Shown here: positions 8,446 to 18,400 of the stretch, one piece after another | How the letters are laid out: each line of letters starts with the position of its first letter | How positions within the stretch are numbered: position 1 is the first letter of the stretch | Assembly (NCBI GenBank): GCA_963783945.1 | Contig: CAWAPS010000007.1 | Coordinates: forward strand, 558,001-622,000 | DNA from: CAWAPS01 sp963783945 | GTDB taxonomy: Bacteria > Actinomycetota > Acidimicrobiia > Acidimicrobiales > Palsa-688 | Length of the DNA stretch: 64,000 nt | Direction of reading: 5' to 3' | Notes under the pieces: generated by a model | The model's input: the letters and a program-made list of their open reading frames with translations, nothing else | Databases searched by the model: none | Told to the model about the DNA's origin: nothing | Translations under genes and position numbers: made by a program

Positions 8446-10008
8446 TCAGCGCTTTGGCAGAAGGGAGTAGCCCGGGAAGTTGCCGAACAGCTTCTCGTCG
8501 GCGCCTTCCTCGCCGTAGGTCATGGCCTGCACCAACAGGTCGCCGCCGACGAAGGCGCCCTTCCAGGACGCCCCGAGCCCCCCGAACACCTCTTCGCGGT
8601 CGCCCCGGCTACGCGGCTTGTTGATGCCGACCTTGAAGGACTGGAGCTGTTCGGCCACCCGAGAGGCGAAATCCATGTCGTCGGTGGCGATGCTGCCGAC
8701 CAGAGACCCGTTACTGGCATTCATGGCCGCCAGCAGCTCGGACTCGGTGTCGACCACGATGACCGAGTCGATCGGCCCGAACGGTTCGGCGTGGTGCAGC
8801 GACCACGTCGTCGGGGGCTGCAGGACGGCGCAGGGGGCGAAGTACGCCGAGGTGTCCTGAGCGTCCAGGAAGCTGCCATCGCCCACCGAACCCCGGTAGA
8901 GGGGAATGCCGCCCCCGCGGACGCACTCCTCCCACTGGGCGCCCAGATCGTTCGCCTTGTCGGCGTGGATGATGGGGCCGAAGTCGAGTTCCGGGAATGG
9001 CTGGTCGGCTTGGGAGACGGCGAGCGGGTGGCCGAAGCGGATCGACTTGATCACCGGCAAGTACATCTCGAGGAATGCCGGGAACAGGCGGCGCTGCACC
9101 ACGTATCGGGGGTAGGCGGTGCAGCGCTGCTTGGCGTACTCGAACCCCTTGCGCAGGTGTTGAGCCAGGAGATGCCATTGCGAGAAGTCCCAGATGCCCC
9201 AGGTGTTCAGGCCTTCCTGTTCGAGCATGTGCCGCCGGCCGGTATCGGCCAAGGACACCGCCGCCTTGCGGCCGTTGGCCCGCCCGCCCACGAACGCCAG
9301 CGCCCCGATGCCCCCCGATCGGATCAGCGCCTCGCCGAGCTGGGCGCCCGCGCCCGAGATCAGGGTAACCGGCAGACCCTCCCGGCGCATGAGGGCGTGA
9401 GCCAGAGTGAGGGTGTGAAAGCCACCCTGGCTCGGGGTCTTGGCCACGACGGCGTTTCCGGCCAGCAGCTGCACCAGCTCGGCGTGCACCTGGACACTCA
9501 TCGGGTAGTTCCAGCTGGCGATGTTCGACACCGGTCCCGGGAGCGGGCGCCGTTCCTCGGGTGTGGCCACGGCCAGCTGCCGCTCGATCTCGCACACATA
9601 CCAGCGCACGCCATCCAGGCAGCGATCGACGTCCGCGCAGGCCAGCCGCCAGGGTTTGCCGATCTCCCAGACGAGCAGGAGGGCCAACAGGTCGCGGTTC
9701 TCGGTCAGGGCATCCACCGCCGCGGTTACCCGGGCTCGGCGTTCGTCGACATCCACCTTGGCCCACTCGTCGTGCTCGATACAGGCGTGGGCGACCGCCC
9801 CGACGGCCTCGTCGAAGTCGATCCGCGGCGGCCCGGGGATCGGGCTCCCGTCGACCGGGTTCACGTGATCGCCCGGCAGCCCGATCCGCCTCCACTCGCC
9901 TCTGGTGAGGTTGCGGATGCGATCAGAATCAAACGCCTCTGGTGCCACGGAGACGCAGCGCGTGTAGGTCTCCCACCATGAGGTGCCAGGCTTGAGGATC
10001 AGTCCCAT
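8446..10008 (-). CDS. Aldehyde dehydrogenase family protein
   Basis: 520 residues, NAD(P)-dependent oxidation of an aldehyde to an acid in the cytoplasm. Landmarks: SNIASWNYPMSV in the cofactor region, a Glu near residue 264 (MLEQEGLNTWG) at the general-base position, and a Cys near 295 (AKQRCTAYPRYVV) at the nucleophile position. The sequences around these residues are unlike those of typical family members (no standard GQxC), so it belongs to a divergent branch and the substrate is open. It starts at ATG (MGLILKPGTSWW) and heads the minus-strand group with the MFS exporter. Confidence 0.82.
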   Translation of the reverse strand: MGLILKPGTSWWETYTRCVSVAPEAFDSDRIRNLTRGEWRRIGLPGDHVNPVDGSPIPGPPRIDFDEAVGAVAHACIEHDEWAKVDVDERRARVTAAVDALTENRDLLALLLVWEIGKPWRLACADVDRCLDGVRWYVCEIERQLAVATPEERRPLPGPVSNIASWNYPMSVQVHAELVQLLAGNAVVAKTPSQGGFHTLTLAHALMRREGLPVTLISGAGAQLGEALIRSGGIGALAFVGGRANGRKAAVSLADTGRRHMLEQEGLNTWGIWDFSQWHLLAQHLRKGFEYAKQRCTAYPRYVVQRRLFPAFLEMYLPVIKSIRFGHPLAVSQADQPFPELDFGPIIHADKANDLGAQWEECVRGGGIPLYRGSVGDGSFLDAQDTSAYFAPCAVLQPPTTWSLHHAEPFGPIDSVIVVDTESELLAAMNASNGSLVGSIATDDMDFASRVAEQLQSFKVGINKPRSRGDREEVFGGLGASWKGAFVGGDLLVQAMTYGEEGADEKLFGNFPGYSLLPKR

Positions 10009-10106
10009 CCTCGAACTCTAAACCAGCCCGCCGGGCCGCGATCTTTTCGATCGGCGGTACTGGTGGGTCAGCGGCAAGGGCCCCGGCGGGGGCTAGGTTC
10101 CCTGCG

Positions 10107-10781
10107 GTGGAGAAAGTGATGTTCCTGCTCATGGGCCCGCCCGAGGCCGCCTCCGGCCTCGACGGCGCCGGCCTGGCCGCCGATCTGCGGTCGGCCGGGG
10201 CCAGGTCGGTCCAGGTCAACGTGGTGGACCCCGACCTCGGTCACCCTTTCGGGGTCTCCCCCGACGCCGAGGTTGACCAACTCGCGGCCGTGGTGTCGGC
10301 GTGGGTGGACGCGGCTGAGGGCACGCGTATCGGGCCGGCCCTTCCCGACGCGTCGCGGTGGCACGGTTACCTCGTCTGCGAAGCCGAGCCTCTGCCCAAC
10401 ACCACCCATCGACCGGGCCCCCACGGGCGGGTGCCCGGCTTCTCCCAGGTTGTGGTGCTCAGCCGCCCGACCCGCCTTGGTTGGTCCGACTGGCGTCGTA
10501 TCTGGCAGAGAGACCACACCAGCATCGCCATCCACACCCAGTCGATTTTCCGCTACGTGCAAAACGTAATCTTCCGGCCGCTCACTTCCCGCGCCCCCCA
10601 GTTCGCCGCCGTCGTGGAGGAGTGCTTTCCGCGGGAGGCCGCCTCCGACCTGAACGTGTACTTCGACGCGCTGGGCGACGAGGCCAAGCTGGCCCGGCAC
10701 ATGGCGGCGATGTCGGAGAGCTGCGATCGTTTCATGGACGGCGAGGCTCCGGTCGCCTGGACCACCGCGTACATCCTCTAG
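10107..10781 (+). CDS. EthD-like domain protein
   Basis: 224 residues from GTG at 10107 (ATG at 10119 is an alternative). The C-terminal half has the ferredoxin-like pattern of EthD/dimeric alpha-beta-barrel proteins: VVVLSRPTRLGWSDWRRIWQRDHT, a conserved spaced histidine and tyrosine region (HTQSIFRYVQN), and DLNVYFDALGDEAKLARHM. EthD-type proteins are often accessory to oxidative degradation of organic compounds. The gene stands alone, divergent from the aldehyde dehydrogenase with about 100 bases between starts. Confidence 0.6.
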   Translation: MEKVMFLLMGPPEAASGLDGAGLAADLRSAGARSVQVNVVDPDLGHPFGVSPDAEVDQLAAVVSAWVDAAEGTRIGPALPDASRWHGYLVCEAEPLPNTTHRPGPHGRVPGFSQVVVLSRPTRLGWSDWRRIWQRDHTSIAIHTQSIFRYVQNVIFRPLTSRAPQFAAVVEECFPREAASDLNVYFDALGDEAKLARHMAAMSESCDRFMDGEAPVAWTTAYIL

Positions 10782-10800
10782 ACCCGCTGCCGGTACCGTC

Positions 10801-10915
10801 GGATGCCCAACGTGGGCGCCGGCGGATGCCCAACGTGGGCGCCGGCGGATGCCCGGCGTGGGCGCCGGCGGATGCCCAACGTGGGCGCCGGCGGATGCCC
10901 AACGTGGGCGCCGGC
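10801..10915 (+). repeat. Minisatellite: five 23-bp units
   Basis: Five head-to-tail copies of a 23-base unit beginning GGATGCCCAACGTGGGCG, at 10801, 10824, 10847, 10870 and 10893; only the third copy differs (CGGCG for CAACG). Each unit holds an inverted repeat GCCCA-ACG-TGGGC and a GCCGGC palindrome, so the array is a row of potential hairpins. It fills most of the gap between the EthD-like gene and the M48 peptidase. A 23-base period shifts frame at every unit, which argues against coding. Confidence 0.95.
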
Positions 10916-10958
10916 GGAGGCATGGCGTGGTTACAGTTGCGCCACGAGAGGAGCGGCG

Positions 10959-11972
10959 ATGGCAATCGAAGCGGCACGCCTGTTTCCCCTGATCAGCCCC
11001 AAGGCCTACGAGCATCCTGCGGACCGGGCCGCCACCTCCGCCCTGCGCGGCATCCCCCTGATGGACCGGCTGGTGAAGCGGCTGGGGGCGCTCGGGCTCG
11101 AGCGTAGGTACCGCCAGGTCCTGCTGGGCAATGCCGTCCGCCTCGGGGAGGATCAACTCGTCTCGGTATGGGAGCTGCACACCCACGCCGCCGCCGTCCT
11201 CGACGTGCCGGCGCCGTCGCTATATGTCACCCAGACCCCGGTGGTCAACGGCATGACCATTGGCTCCGACACGCCCGTGGTAGTCGTATCGTCGTCACTT
11301 GTCGGTGCCTTCCGTACCGACGACACCCGGGTTGTCCTGGCCCATGAGATGGGCCACGTGCTTTCCGAGCACTACTACTACACGAGCGTGCTGCAGCTGC
11401 TCGCTCTCGCCGTCAGCGGCACGGCTGCCGTGAGCCTGCTGGCCGGGCTCCCTGTGCGGGCCCTTTACACCGCCCTGCTCGAGTGGTCACGCGCCGCCGA
11501 ACTGTCGTCGGACCGGGCCGCGGCGATCGTGCTCGGGGACCCTCAGGCGGTCTGCGGCACCCTCATGCACATGGCCGGAGGGGCGCTGGAAGGCCTCAAC
11601 CTCCAGGCCTTTCTCCGCCAGTCGATCGAGTACACCGGCGAGGAGGACCTCTTCGCCCGGCGGGCCCGTTTCGGGATCGAGCTGTCGCAACGCCACCCCT
11701 TCGCCGTGCGCCGGGTGCGGGAGCTCGGAAAATGGGTGGCGAGCGGCGAGTACGACCGGATCGTCGGGGGTTCCTACATCCGGCGAGGCGACGAACGTCC
11801 GGCATCGGCCGAGTTCGAGGCGGCGGTGCAGCACTACCGGGAGCGGTTCATCGCCATGGTCGACCGGACCATCGGCGGGGTGGCGAAGCTGGGTAATCAG
11901 ATCCAGGCGTGGCTGCGCACCCAGGACGACGACGAGGAGGCCGAGGCGGAGGAGGATTTTCTCCGCTCCTGA
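10959..11972 (+). CDS. M48-family zinc metallopeptidase
   Basis: 337 residues from the ATG at 10959, preceded by GAGGAG; an in-frame extension upstream would run through the minisatellite and is rejected. Zinc motif HEMGH (AHEMGHVLSEHYYY) near residue 130, third ligand in SRAAELSSDRAA near residue 180. One or two hydrophobic segments after the HExxH (LQLLALAVSGTAAVSLLAG). This is the Ste24/HtpX-type fold; with an internal membrane segment it probably works at the inner membrane. The acidic tail (QDDDEEAEAEEDF) overlaps the region just before recC. A second M48 protein lies at 56.9 kb. Confidence 0.85.
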   Translation: MAIEAARLFPLISPKAYEHPADRAATSALRGIPLMDRLVKRLGALGLERRYRQVLLGNAVRLGEDQLVSVWELHTHAAAVLDVPAPSLYVTQTPVVNGMTIGSDTPVVVVSSSLVGAFRTDDTRVVLAHEMGHVLSEHYYYTSVLQLLALAVSGTAAVSLLAGLPVRALYTALLEWSRAAELSSDRAAAIVLGDPQAVCGTLMHMAGGALEGLNLQAFLRQSIEYTGEEDLFARRARFGIELSQRHPFAVRRVRELGKWVASGEYDRIVGGSYIRRGDERPASAEFEAAVQHYRERFIAMVDRTIGGVAKLGNQIQAWLRTQDDDEEAEAEEDFLRS

Positions 11973-12022
11973 ACAGGTGCCGCCTGATCCGGCCGTCTCA
12001 GGGACCCGGTATGGTCGCCGGA

Positions 12023-15000
12023 ATGCTTGAGGTCCACAGGGCTTCGAGGGGAGACGTCCTGGCCGCCGGGTTGGGGGAGGTGTTGCGCCAGCCGGTCGCC
12101 GACCCGTTTGCCCCCGAGGTGGTGTCCGTTCCGACCCGGGGAGTGGAGCGCTGGCTCACCCAGCAGCTGTCGACGTGGCTGGGGTCCCGGCCCGGCCGGG
12201 CCGACGGGGTGTGCGCCAACATCGACTTTCCCTTTCCCGCCTCGATCGTCGGTCGGGCTCTGGCCGCCGGCAGCGGTGTGGCCCGGGACGCCGACCCGTG
12301 GCTGCCGGAACACGCGGTGTGGGCTTTGCTGGCCGTGGTGGACGAGTGCCTGGACGAGCCGTGGCTCAGGTCCCTCGCCTCCCACCTGGGCCGCCTCGGA
12401 GGGGTGCCCGACGGGCCGGCCCGCAGGTTCTCGGCGGTGCGCCATCTCGCCGATCTGTTCGACCGTTACGCCGTTCACCGGCCCGGCCTTCTCCTCGGTT
12501 GGGCCGCCGGCGACATCCCCCCGGAGGGGGCGCCCGGCTGGCAGGCCCGCTTGTGGGTGCGCCTCCGGGAGCGGATCGGCCTGCCGAGCCCGGCGGAGCG
12601 CCTGGCTGGCGCGTGCGAGCGCATCGCGGCGCAGCCGGGGCTGGTGGACCTGCCGGCGCGCCTCTCCCTCTTCGGGCTGACCCGGCTCCCGGCCAGCTAC
12701 CTGGCGGTGCTCGAGGCCCTGGCGGTCGCCCGGGCCGTCCATCTGTGGCTGTTGCACCCGTCCACCGTGCTCTGGGACAGGGTGGCGGCGGGGGCGGGGC
12801 GGGCCGGGTCGGGGCGGGCCGAGCCGCGTCGCGCCGCCGGTTCCGTTCCACTTCCGGTCAACCCGCTGCTGCGAAGCTGGGGTCGGGACGTGAGGGAGAT
12901 GCAGCTCGTCCTGGCCGCGGCCGGCGCCGTCGACCACGAGCCGGCTGGCGATCCCGTCCCTCGGCCCGGCTTGCTCGGCCTGATCCAGGCGAGCATCAGG
13001 ACCGACGCCAGCCCCGAGACGGGGGGGTCGGGGACGGGCGACTCCCGCCCGGAGCTGGCCGCCGGCGATGGCAGCGTCCAGGTCCACAGCTGCCACGGCC
13101 GGGCCCGACAGGTCGAGGTGCTGCGCGACGTGATTCGCCATCTCCTGGCCGACGATCCCTCGCTCGAACCTCGCGACGTGATCGTCATGTGCCCGGACAT
13201 CGAGGCGTTCGCTCCGCTCATACAGGCGACGTTCGGCTCGCACACCGATGGTGCTGATCCCGGGCTTCACGTGCGGCTGGCCGACCGTTCGCTGCGCCAG
13301 ACCAATCCAGTCCTCGGAACCCTGGCCCAGATGCTCGACATGGCGTCGGGCCGGGTGACCGCTTCGGAGCTGCTCGACCTGGCCGGCACCGTGCCGGTGA
13401 GGACGCGCTTCGGGTTCGACGACGACGAGCTGGCACGAGTCGACGGCTGGGTCAGGGCCGCGGGCGTGCGGTGGGGAATCGACGCGGCGTGGCGCCGGCC
13501 GTACCGCATGGACAAGCTGGCTTACGGGACGTGGGCGGCAGGGCTCGACCGGATCATGACGGGGGTCGCGGTTTCAGAGGACTCGCCCGGCTTGGTCGGC
13601 GAGGTGCTACCCCTCGACGACGTCGACAGTGGGGACATCGATCTGGCCGGCCGGGCCGCCGAATTCGTGGCCCGGGCCCGGGAGGCGCTCGAGTCTTTCA
13701 CTGGAACCCAGAGCCTGGCCGCCTGGATCGAGGCCATCGACTCGGCCGCCGGGGCCCTGCTCGGCGTGTCAGCGGGTGAGGAATGGCAGGAGGCTCAGCT
13801 GCGCCGGCTGATCGAGGACCTGGCGGCCCAGGCTGCGGCCAGTCCGGGGGGCGAGGCGACACAGCTGTGCCCGGCGGAGCTTCGAGCGCTCCTCGCCGAT
13901 CGCCTGCGCGGTGTCCCCACCCGGGCCAACTTCCGAACCGGCCATCTGACCATGTGCACCCTCGTCCCCATGCGGTCCGTTCCCCACCGGGTCATCTGCC
14001 TTCTGGGCCTCGACGACGGCTCTTTTCCCCGGCGGGCCGAACCCGACGGCGACGATCTACTGGGTGCTGATCCGTGGGTCGGCGATTCGGACCCGCGAAG
14101 CGAGGACCGCCAGCTGCTCCTCGACGCGGTCATGGCGGCCGAGGAGACCCTCGTGATCATCTATTCAGGACGCGATGAGCGGACCAACGCGCCGATGCCT
14201 CCGGCCGTTCCGGTGGGGGAGCTGCTCGACCTGGTCGACGTCACCGTGCGGGCGGAGGGCCGTCCCGCTCGCGGCCGGATCATCACCGAGCACCCCCTCC
14301 AGCCGTTCGACCAACGCAACTTCATTGCCGGCGCTCTCACTGCCGGGGGGCCGTGGAGCTTCGATCGGTCGGCGCTGGAGGGAGCCGCCGCCGGCCGGCG
14401 GCCGAGGGGCGCTCGGGTCCCGGCGTTTCCGCCGCCGTTGCCTCCGCCCGACGTCGACCTGATCGGGCTCGACGCCCTGCTGCGGTTTGTCGAGCATCCG
14501 GTGAGGGCATTTCTGCGCCAGCGGGTCGGCCTGAGCGTCAGCGGGGAGCGGATCGAGCCCGGTGACTCCCTCCCCATCAAGCTCACGGCGCTGGAGGAAT
14601 GGCAAGTGGGGGAACGGCTACTGCGGGCCTGCCTGGCGGGCGCCGACCTGGAGGAGTGCGTGCTGGCCGAGGTCTCGCGGGGCACCCTTCCCCCAGGGCA
14701 GCTCGGTCTGCGGACGGTCGGCGACCTTCGGCCCCGGGTCGAGGCGCTGGCGCAGGCCCAGGCGGCCACCGGTCCGGCGGGGCCCGGAAGGGCGATCGAC
14801 GTCGCCGCGCTGAGCGGCGAGACGGTCGTCGCCGGCACGCTCACTGGTGTATACGGTCAGGAGCTGCAGACCGTCAGCTATTCAAAGCTGGGACCCCGGC
14901 ACCGCCTGGCGGCATGGGTACGGGTCGTGGTTCTGACCGCAGCCCAGCCCCAGTGCTCGTGGCGGGCCCGGACGATCGGGCGGGACAGCACCGGGAACTC

Positions 15001-15400
15001 CGCAGCTGTCGCGTGCGTCGAGCCCCCGGGGCTCACCGCGGCCGAACGGACGGCGTGGGCCCGGCCCCGGCTCGACGCCCTGGTGGATCTCTATCTCCGC
15101 GGTATGCGCGAGCCCCTACCCCTCGCGCCCCGAGCTTCGGAGGCCTGGGCCGAGGCCCGCCGGCGGGGGAGGGATGGCCTGGAAACAGCCAAAGGGGCGT
15201 GGGAGGGCGGGCTTTTCCCCGAAGCCGAGGACCCGGCCCACCTCCTGGCCTTCGGAGGGCGTCTGACCTGGGAGGAATACGCCGGCGCGCCGCCCGGGCC
15301 GGAGGAGGCCGGCCTGGGGTGGGCCGATGTACCAAGCCGGGCGGGACGGCTGGCCCTCCGGCTGTGGGACCCCCTTCTTTCCGTCGAGGTGATGCAGTGA
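12023..15400 (+). CDS. recC: Exodeoxyribonuclease V gamma subunit RecC
   Basis: 1125 residues from the ATG at 12023 (MLEVHRASRGDVL), which aligns with the usual RecC N-terminus; ATG at 12011 is the alternative. The early block RGVERWLTQQLSTWLG followed by ANIDFPFPASIVGRAL is the RecC hallmark. RecC is the inactive-helicase subunit that splits the duplex and recognises Chi in the RecBCD complex. The gene ends in GTGA shared with the recB start, so subunit synthesis is coupled. Codon use is strongly GC-biased like its neighbours. Confidence 0.93.
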   Translation: MLEVHRASRGDVLAAGLGEVLRQPVADPFAPEVVSVPTRGVERWLTQQLSTWLGSRPGRADGVCANIDFPFPASIVGRALAAGSGVARDADPWLPEHAVWALLAVVDECLDEPWLRSLASHLGRLGGVPDGPARRFSAVRHLADLFDRYAVHRPGLLLGWAAGDIPPEGAPGWQARLWVRLRERIGLPSPAERLAGACERIAAQPGLVDLPARLSLFGLTRLPASYLAVLEALAVARAVHLWLLHPSTVLWDRVAAGAGRAGSGRAEPRRAAGSVPLPVNPLLRSWGRDVREMQLVLAAAGAVDHEPAGDPVPRPGLLGLIQASIRTDASPETGGSGTGDSRPELAAGDGSVQVHSCHGRARQVEVLRDVIRHLLADDPSLEPRDVIVMCPDIEAFAPLIQATFGSHTDGADPGLHVRLADRSLRQTNPVLGTLAQMLDMASGRVTASELLDLAGTVPVRTRFGFDDDELARVDGWVRAAGVRWGIDAAWRRPYRMDKLAYGTWAAGLDRIMTGVAVSEDSPGLVGEVLPLDDVDSGDIDLAGRAAEFVARAREALESFTGTQSLAAWIEAIDSAAGALLGVSAGEEWQEAQLRRLIEDLAAQAAASPGGEATQLCPAELRALLADRLRGVPTRANFRTGHLTMCTLVPMRSVPHRVICLLGLDDGSFPRRAEPDGDDLLGADPWVGDSDPRSEDRQLLLDAVMAAEETLVIIYSGRDERTNAPMPPAVPVGELLDLVDVTVRAEGRPARGRIITEHPLQPFDQRNFIAGALTAGGPWSFDRSALEGAAAGRRPRGARVPAFPPPLPPPDVDLIGLDALLRFVEHPVRAFLRQRVGLSVSGERIEPGDSLPIKLTALEEWQVGERLLRACLAGADLEECVLAEVSRGTLPPGQLGLRTVGDLRPRVEALAQAQAATGPAGPGRAIDVAALSGETVVAGTLTGVYGQELQTVSYSKLGPRHRLAAWVRVVVLTAAQPQCSWRARTIGRDSTGNSAAVACVEPPGLTAAERTAWARPRLDALVDLYLRGMREPLPLAPRASEAWAEARRRGRDGLETAKGAWEGGLFPEAEDPAHLLAFGGRLTWEEYAGAPPGPEEAGLGWADVPSRAGRLALRLWDPLLSVEVMQ

Positions 15401-18400
15401 CGGGCGGCCCCGACCCGGGGGCGAGGTCGCCGAGCGGGTCGGGCTCGGCTGGCGGGGCGCCGGACCCCGCACCGTTCGACATCGCGGCCGGTGTTCCCGC
15501 CGGCATCACCCTCCTCGAGGCTTCGGCCGGCACGGGCAAGACCCACACCATCGCCTCTCTGGCCGTCGGCCTGCTGGCCGGGGGCCTATCGGTCGACCGG
15601 CTGCTGGTGGTGACCTTCACTAGGAGTGCGACCGGAGAGCTCCGGTCCCGGGTGCGAGCTCGACTGGTCGCCGCCGAGGCCGGACTGAGGGCGGTGCTGG
15701 GCGGCGCCGGTCCGGGCGACGACGAGCTGGTGGTGCTCCTGTCGGAGGGTCCTGCTGACCTGGTCCGGCGCCGGCACGGGGCCCTGGCGGAGGCCCGGGC
15801 CGATTTCGACTCGGCCACCATCACGACCATCCACGGTTTTTGCGATCAGGTGCTGAGGAGCCTCGGCAGCGCCGCCGATTTCGGTCGCGACCTGCGCTTC
15901 GTCGACAGCCTCGACGACATGATCGACGAGGTGGTGGACGACCTCTACATCCGGAAGTTCGTCGGGGCGTCGTCTCCGCAATTCGACCGGGCCACGGCGC
16001 GCCGCATCGTAGCCACCGCGGTGGCCAACCGCGACGCCGCCATCGAGCCTGCCCTCGCACCCCTCGACACGACCGAAGGCATGCGAGCGAGCCTGGCCCG
16101 CCGAGGCCGGGAGGAGGTGCTGCGCCGGGCCCGGATGGCGGGGGCGATCAGCTTCGACGACCAGCTCGACCGGCTCCACGCCACCCTGACCGGGCCGAGC
16201 CCCGGGGTCGCCCTCGAGCGACTGCGCGACCGGTTCAGCGCGGTCCTGGTCGACGAGTTCCAGGACACCGATCCGGTCCAGTGGGACATCTTCCGGGAGG
16301 CGTTCGCCGGCCGGGTCTCTCCGCTCGTGCTCATAGGTGATCCGAAGCAGGCGATCTACAGCTTCCGCGGCGCGGACGTCTGGGCCTACCTCTCGGCCGC
16401 GGCGTCGGCCGATCACCACTTCACCCTGCGGACGAACTGGCGCAGCGACCAACCCCTGATCGACGCGGTCGACGCCGTCCTGACCGGGGCCACCCTCGGC
16501 CATCCTGATATTCGCTACCGCACCGTGACCGCCGCTCCGGGCCGCCAGGCCAGCCGGCTGACCGGCGCGCCGGCCGGGGCCGCCCTTCGTCTCCGTCTCG
16601 TCCACCGGGCCGACGGGATCGTCGATCTGACCGCCAAGGGATGGGCCAGCACGGCGAGCGCCCGGCGGGTGGTCGCTGCCGACCTGGCCGGAGACATCGG
16701 GTCGCTTCTCGGGTCAGGAGCCGCCCTGGTCGGACCCGGGAGGCCGGCGCCGGTGCGGCCGGCCGACCTGACCGTCCTCGTGCGCACCAACGGCGAGGCG
16801 GCCATAGTCAATGCCGCCCTCGGCGCGGCGCGTATCCCGTCAGTGGTGGCGGGGGCGGGAAGCGTGTTCGCCACGGAGGCGGCGGACCATTGGCTCAGCC
16901 TGCTGGAAGCCCTGGAGCAGCCATCCTCGGCGACTCGGGCGGCCCGGGCCGCGCTCACCTCGTTCGTGGGGTGGGACATACCTGGCCTCGTGGCCGCCGG
17001 CGGGGAGGCGGGAGTCGGCGACCGCGGCGATCCCGCCCCCGGCCGGCGCCTGGAGGACGTCCAGGCCTCTCTGTACCGATGGAGCGGGGTGCTGAGCGAG
17101 CGGGGCGTGGCCGCTGTATACGAAACCATGGCGGCGGAAACCGACCTCGTCGCCCGTGAGCTGGCGTGGGCCGGTGGGGAGCGGAAGCTCACGGACCTCC
17201 GCCACATCGCCGAGCTGCTGCATGTCGAAGCCCTGGAATCCGGGGCCAGGGCGCGCCGCCTGACGAGCTGGTTGCGCGACCGCGCTTCGGAGTCCGGCAC
17301 CGACACGGCGCCCGAAGATCGCAGCCGGCGGCTCGAGTCGGACGCCGAGGCGGTCCAGATCCAGACCATCCATCGCAGCAAAGGGCTGGAGTTCCCGATC
17401 GTTTACCTGCCGTACATGTGGACCGCCTTTCCCGACAACGACCTCATGCCGCTTTACCACGACATCGACAACGCGGACCGGCGGACCGTCGATGTGGGTG
17501 GCGATCGGTGGGAGGGGTTCGGGCGGCACAAGAGCCGTGCCTATGACGAGAGGCGGGGGGAGGACCTGCGCCAGGCCTATGTGGCCGTGACCCGGGCCCG
17601 ACACCAGGTCGTCGTCTGGTGGGTCACCTCGTCCGAGACGAAGAGCTCGTCTCTCGCCCGCCTGGTTCTCGGGCCGGGACGGGCCAGCCCGCTGCTCGCC
17701 CCGCCGGCCCAGGTGCCGGCCAACGACGACCTGGTCGAGGAGAGACTGGGCGAGGTGGCCCGGCGGGCACCGGGCCGGATCAGTGTCGAGCGGGTGGTCC
17801 GACCCGAGGGGACCGCATGGGGGGAGGGCCCGGCGGTGGAGCCGGCCCTCGAGGTATGCCGGTTCGACCGGGTCCTGGACGATTCGTGGCGCCGGACTTC
17901 GTATACCGCGATCACGGCCGACTCCCACCGCGCCGCGTCCGGTTCGGTCGTAGGGAGCGAGGCGGAGTCGCCGGGGCTCGACGACGAGCCGGAGCCGGGG
18001 CCCAGGCCAGCTCCGTTGGACCCCGAAGCAGAGGGTCTCACCGCTGATGCCCTCCTGCCGGACCCAGCCGCAGGCGACGAAATCCGACATTCGGCGTCGC
18101 CGTGGTCCGAGTTGCCCTCGGGCCCGGGGTTCGGCACGGCCGTCCACTCCGTGCTCGAGGCTGTCGACTTCTCCTCCCCCGATATCGGGGGAGTGCTGGC
18201 GCAGGCCGTGGCCGAGTCCGGCGCATGGGGGCCGGCCCCTGACCCGGATGGGGCATCGCAGCTTGTCCGCGCCCTGGTGGCCGCCATCGAGACGCCCCTC
18301 GGCCGCCTGGCGGGAGGCCGGCGACTACGGGACGTGGGCCGCCACGATCGCCTCGACGAGCTTCAGTTCGAGCTGCCGCTCGCCGGGGGAGACTCGCCGT

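Noticed and set aside
10801..10915. CRISPR array
   Set aside because: Units are directly adjacent with no spacers; no cas gene is near. I saw no CRISPR elsewhere in the window.
10803..10958. N-terminal extension of the M48 peptidase through the minisatellite
   Set aside because: The 23-bp period shifts frame each unit and GAGGAG precedes the ATG at 10959.
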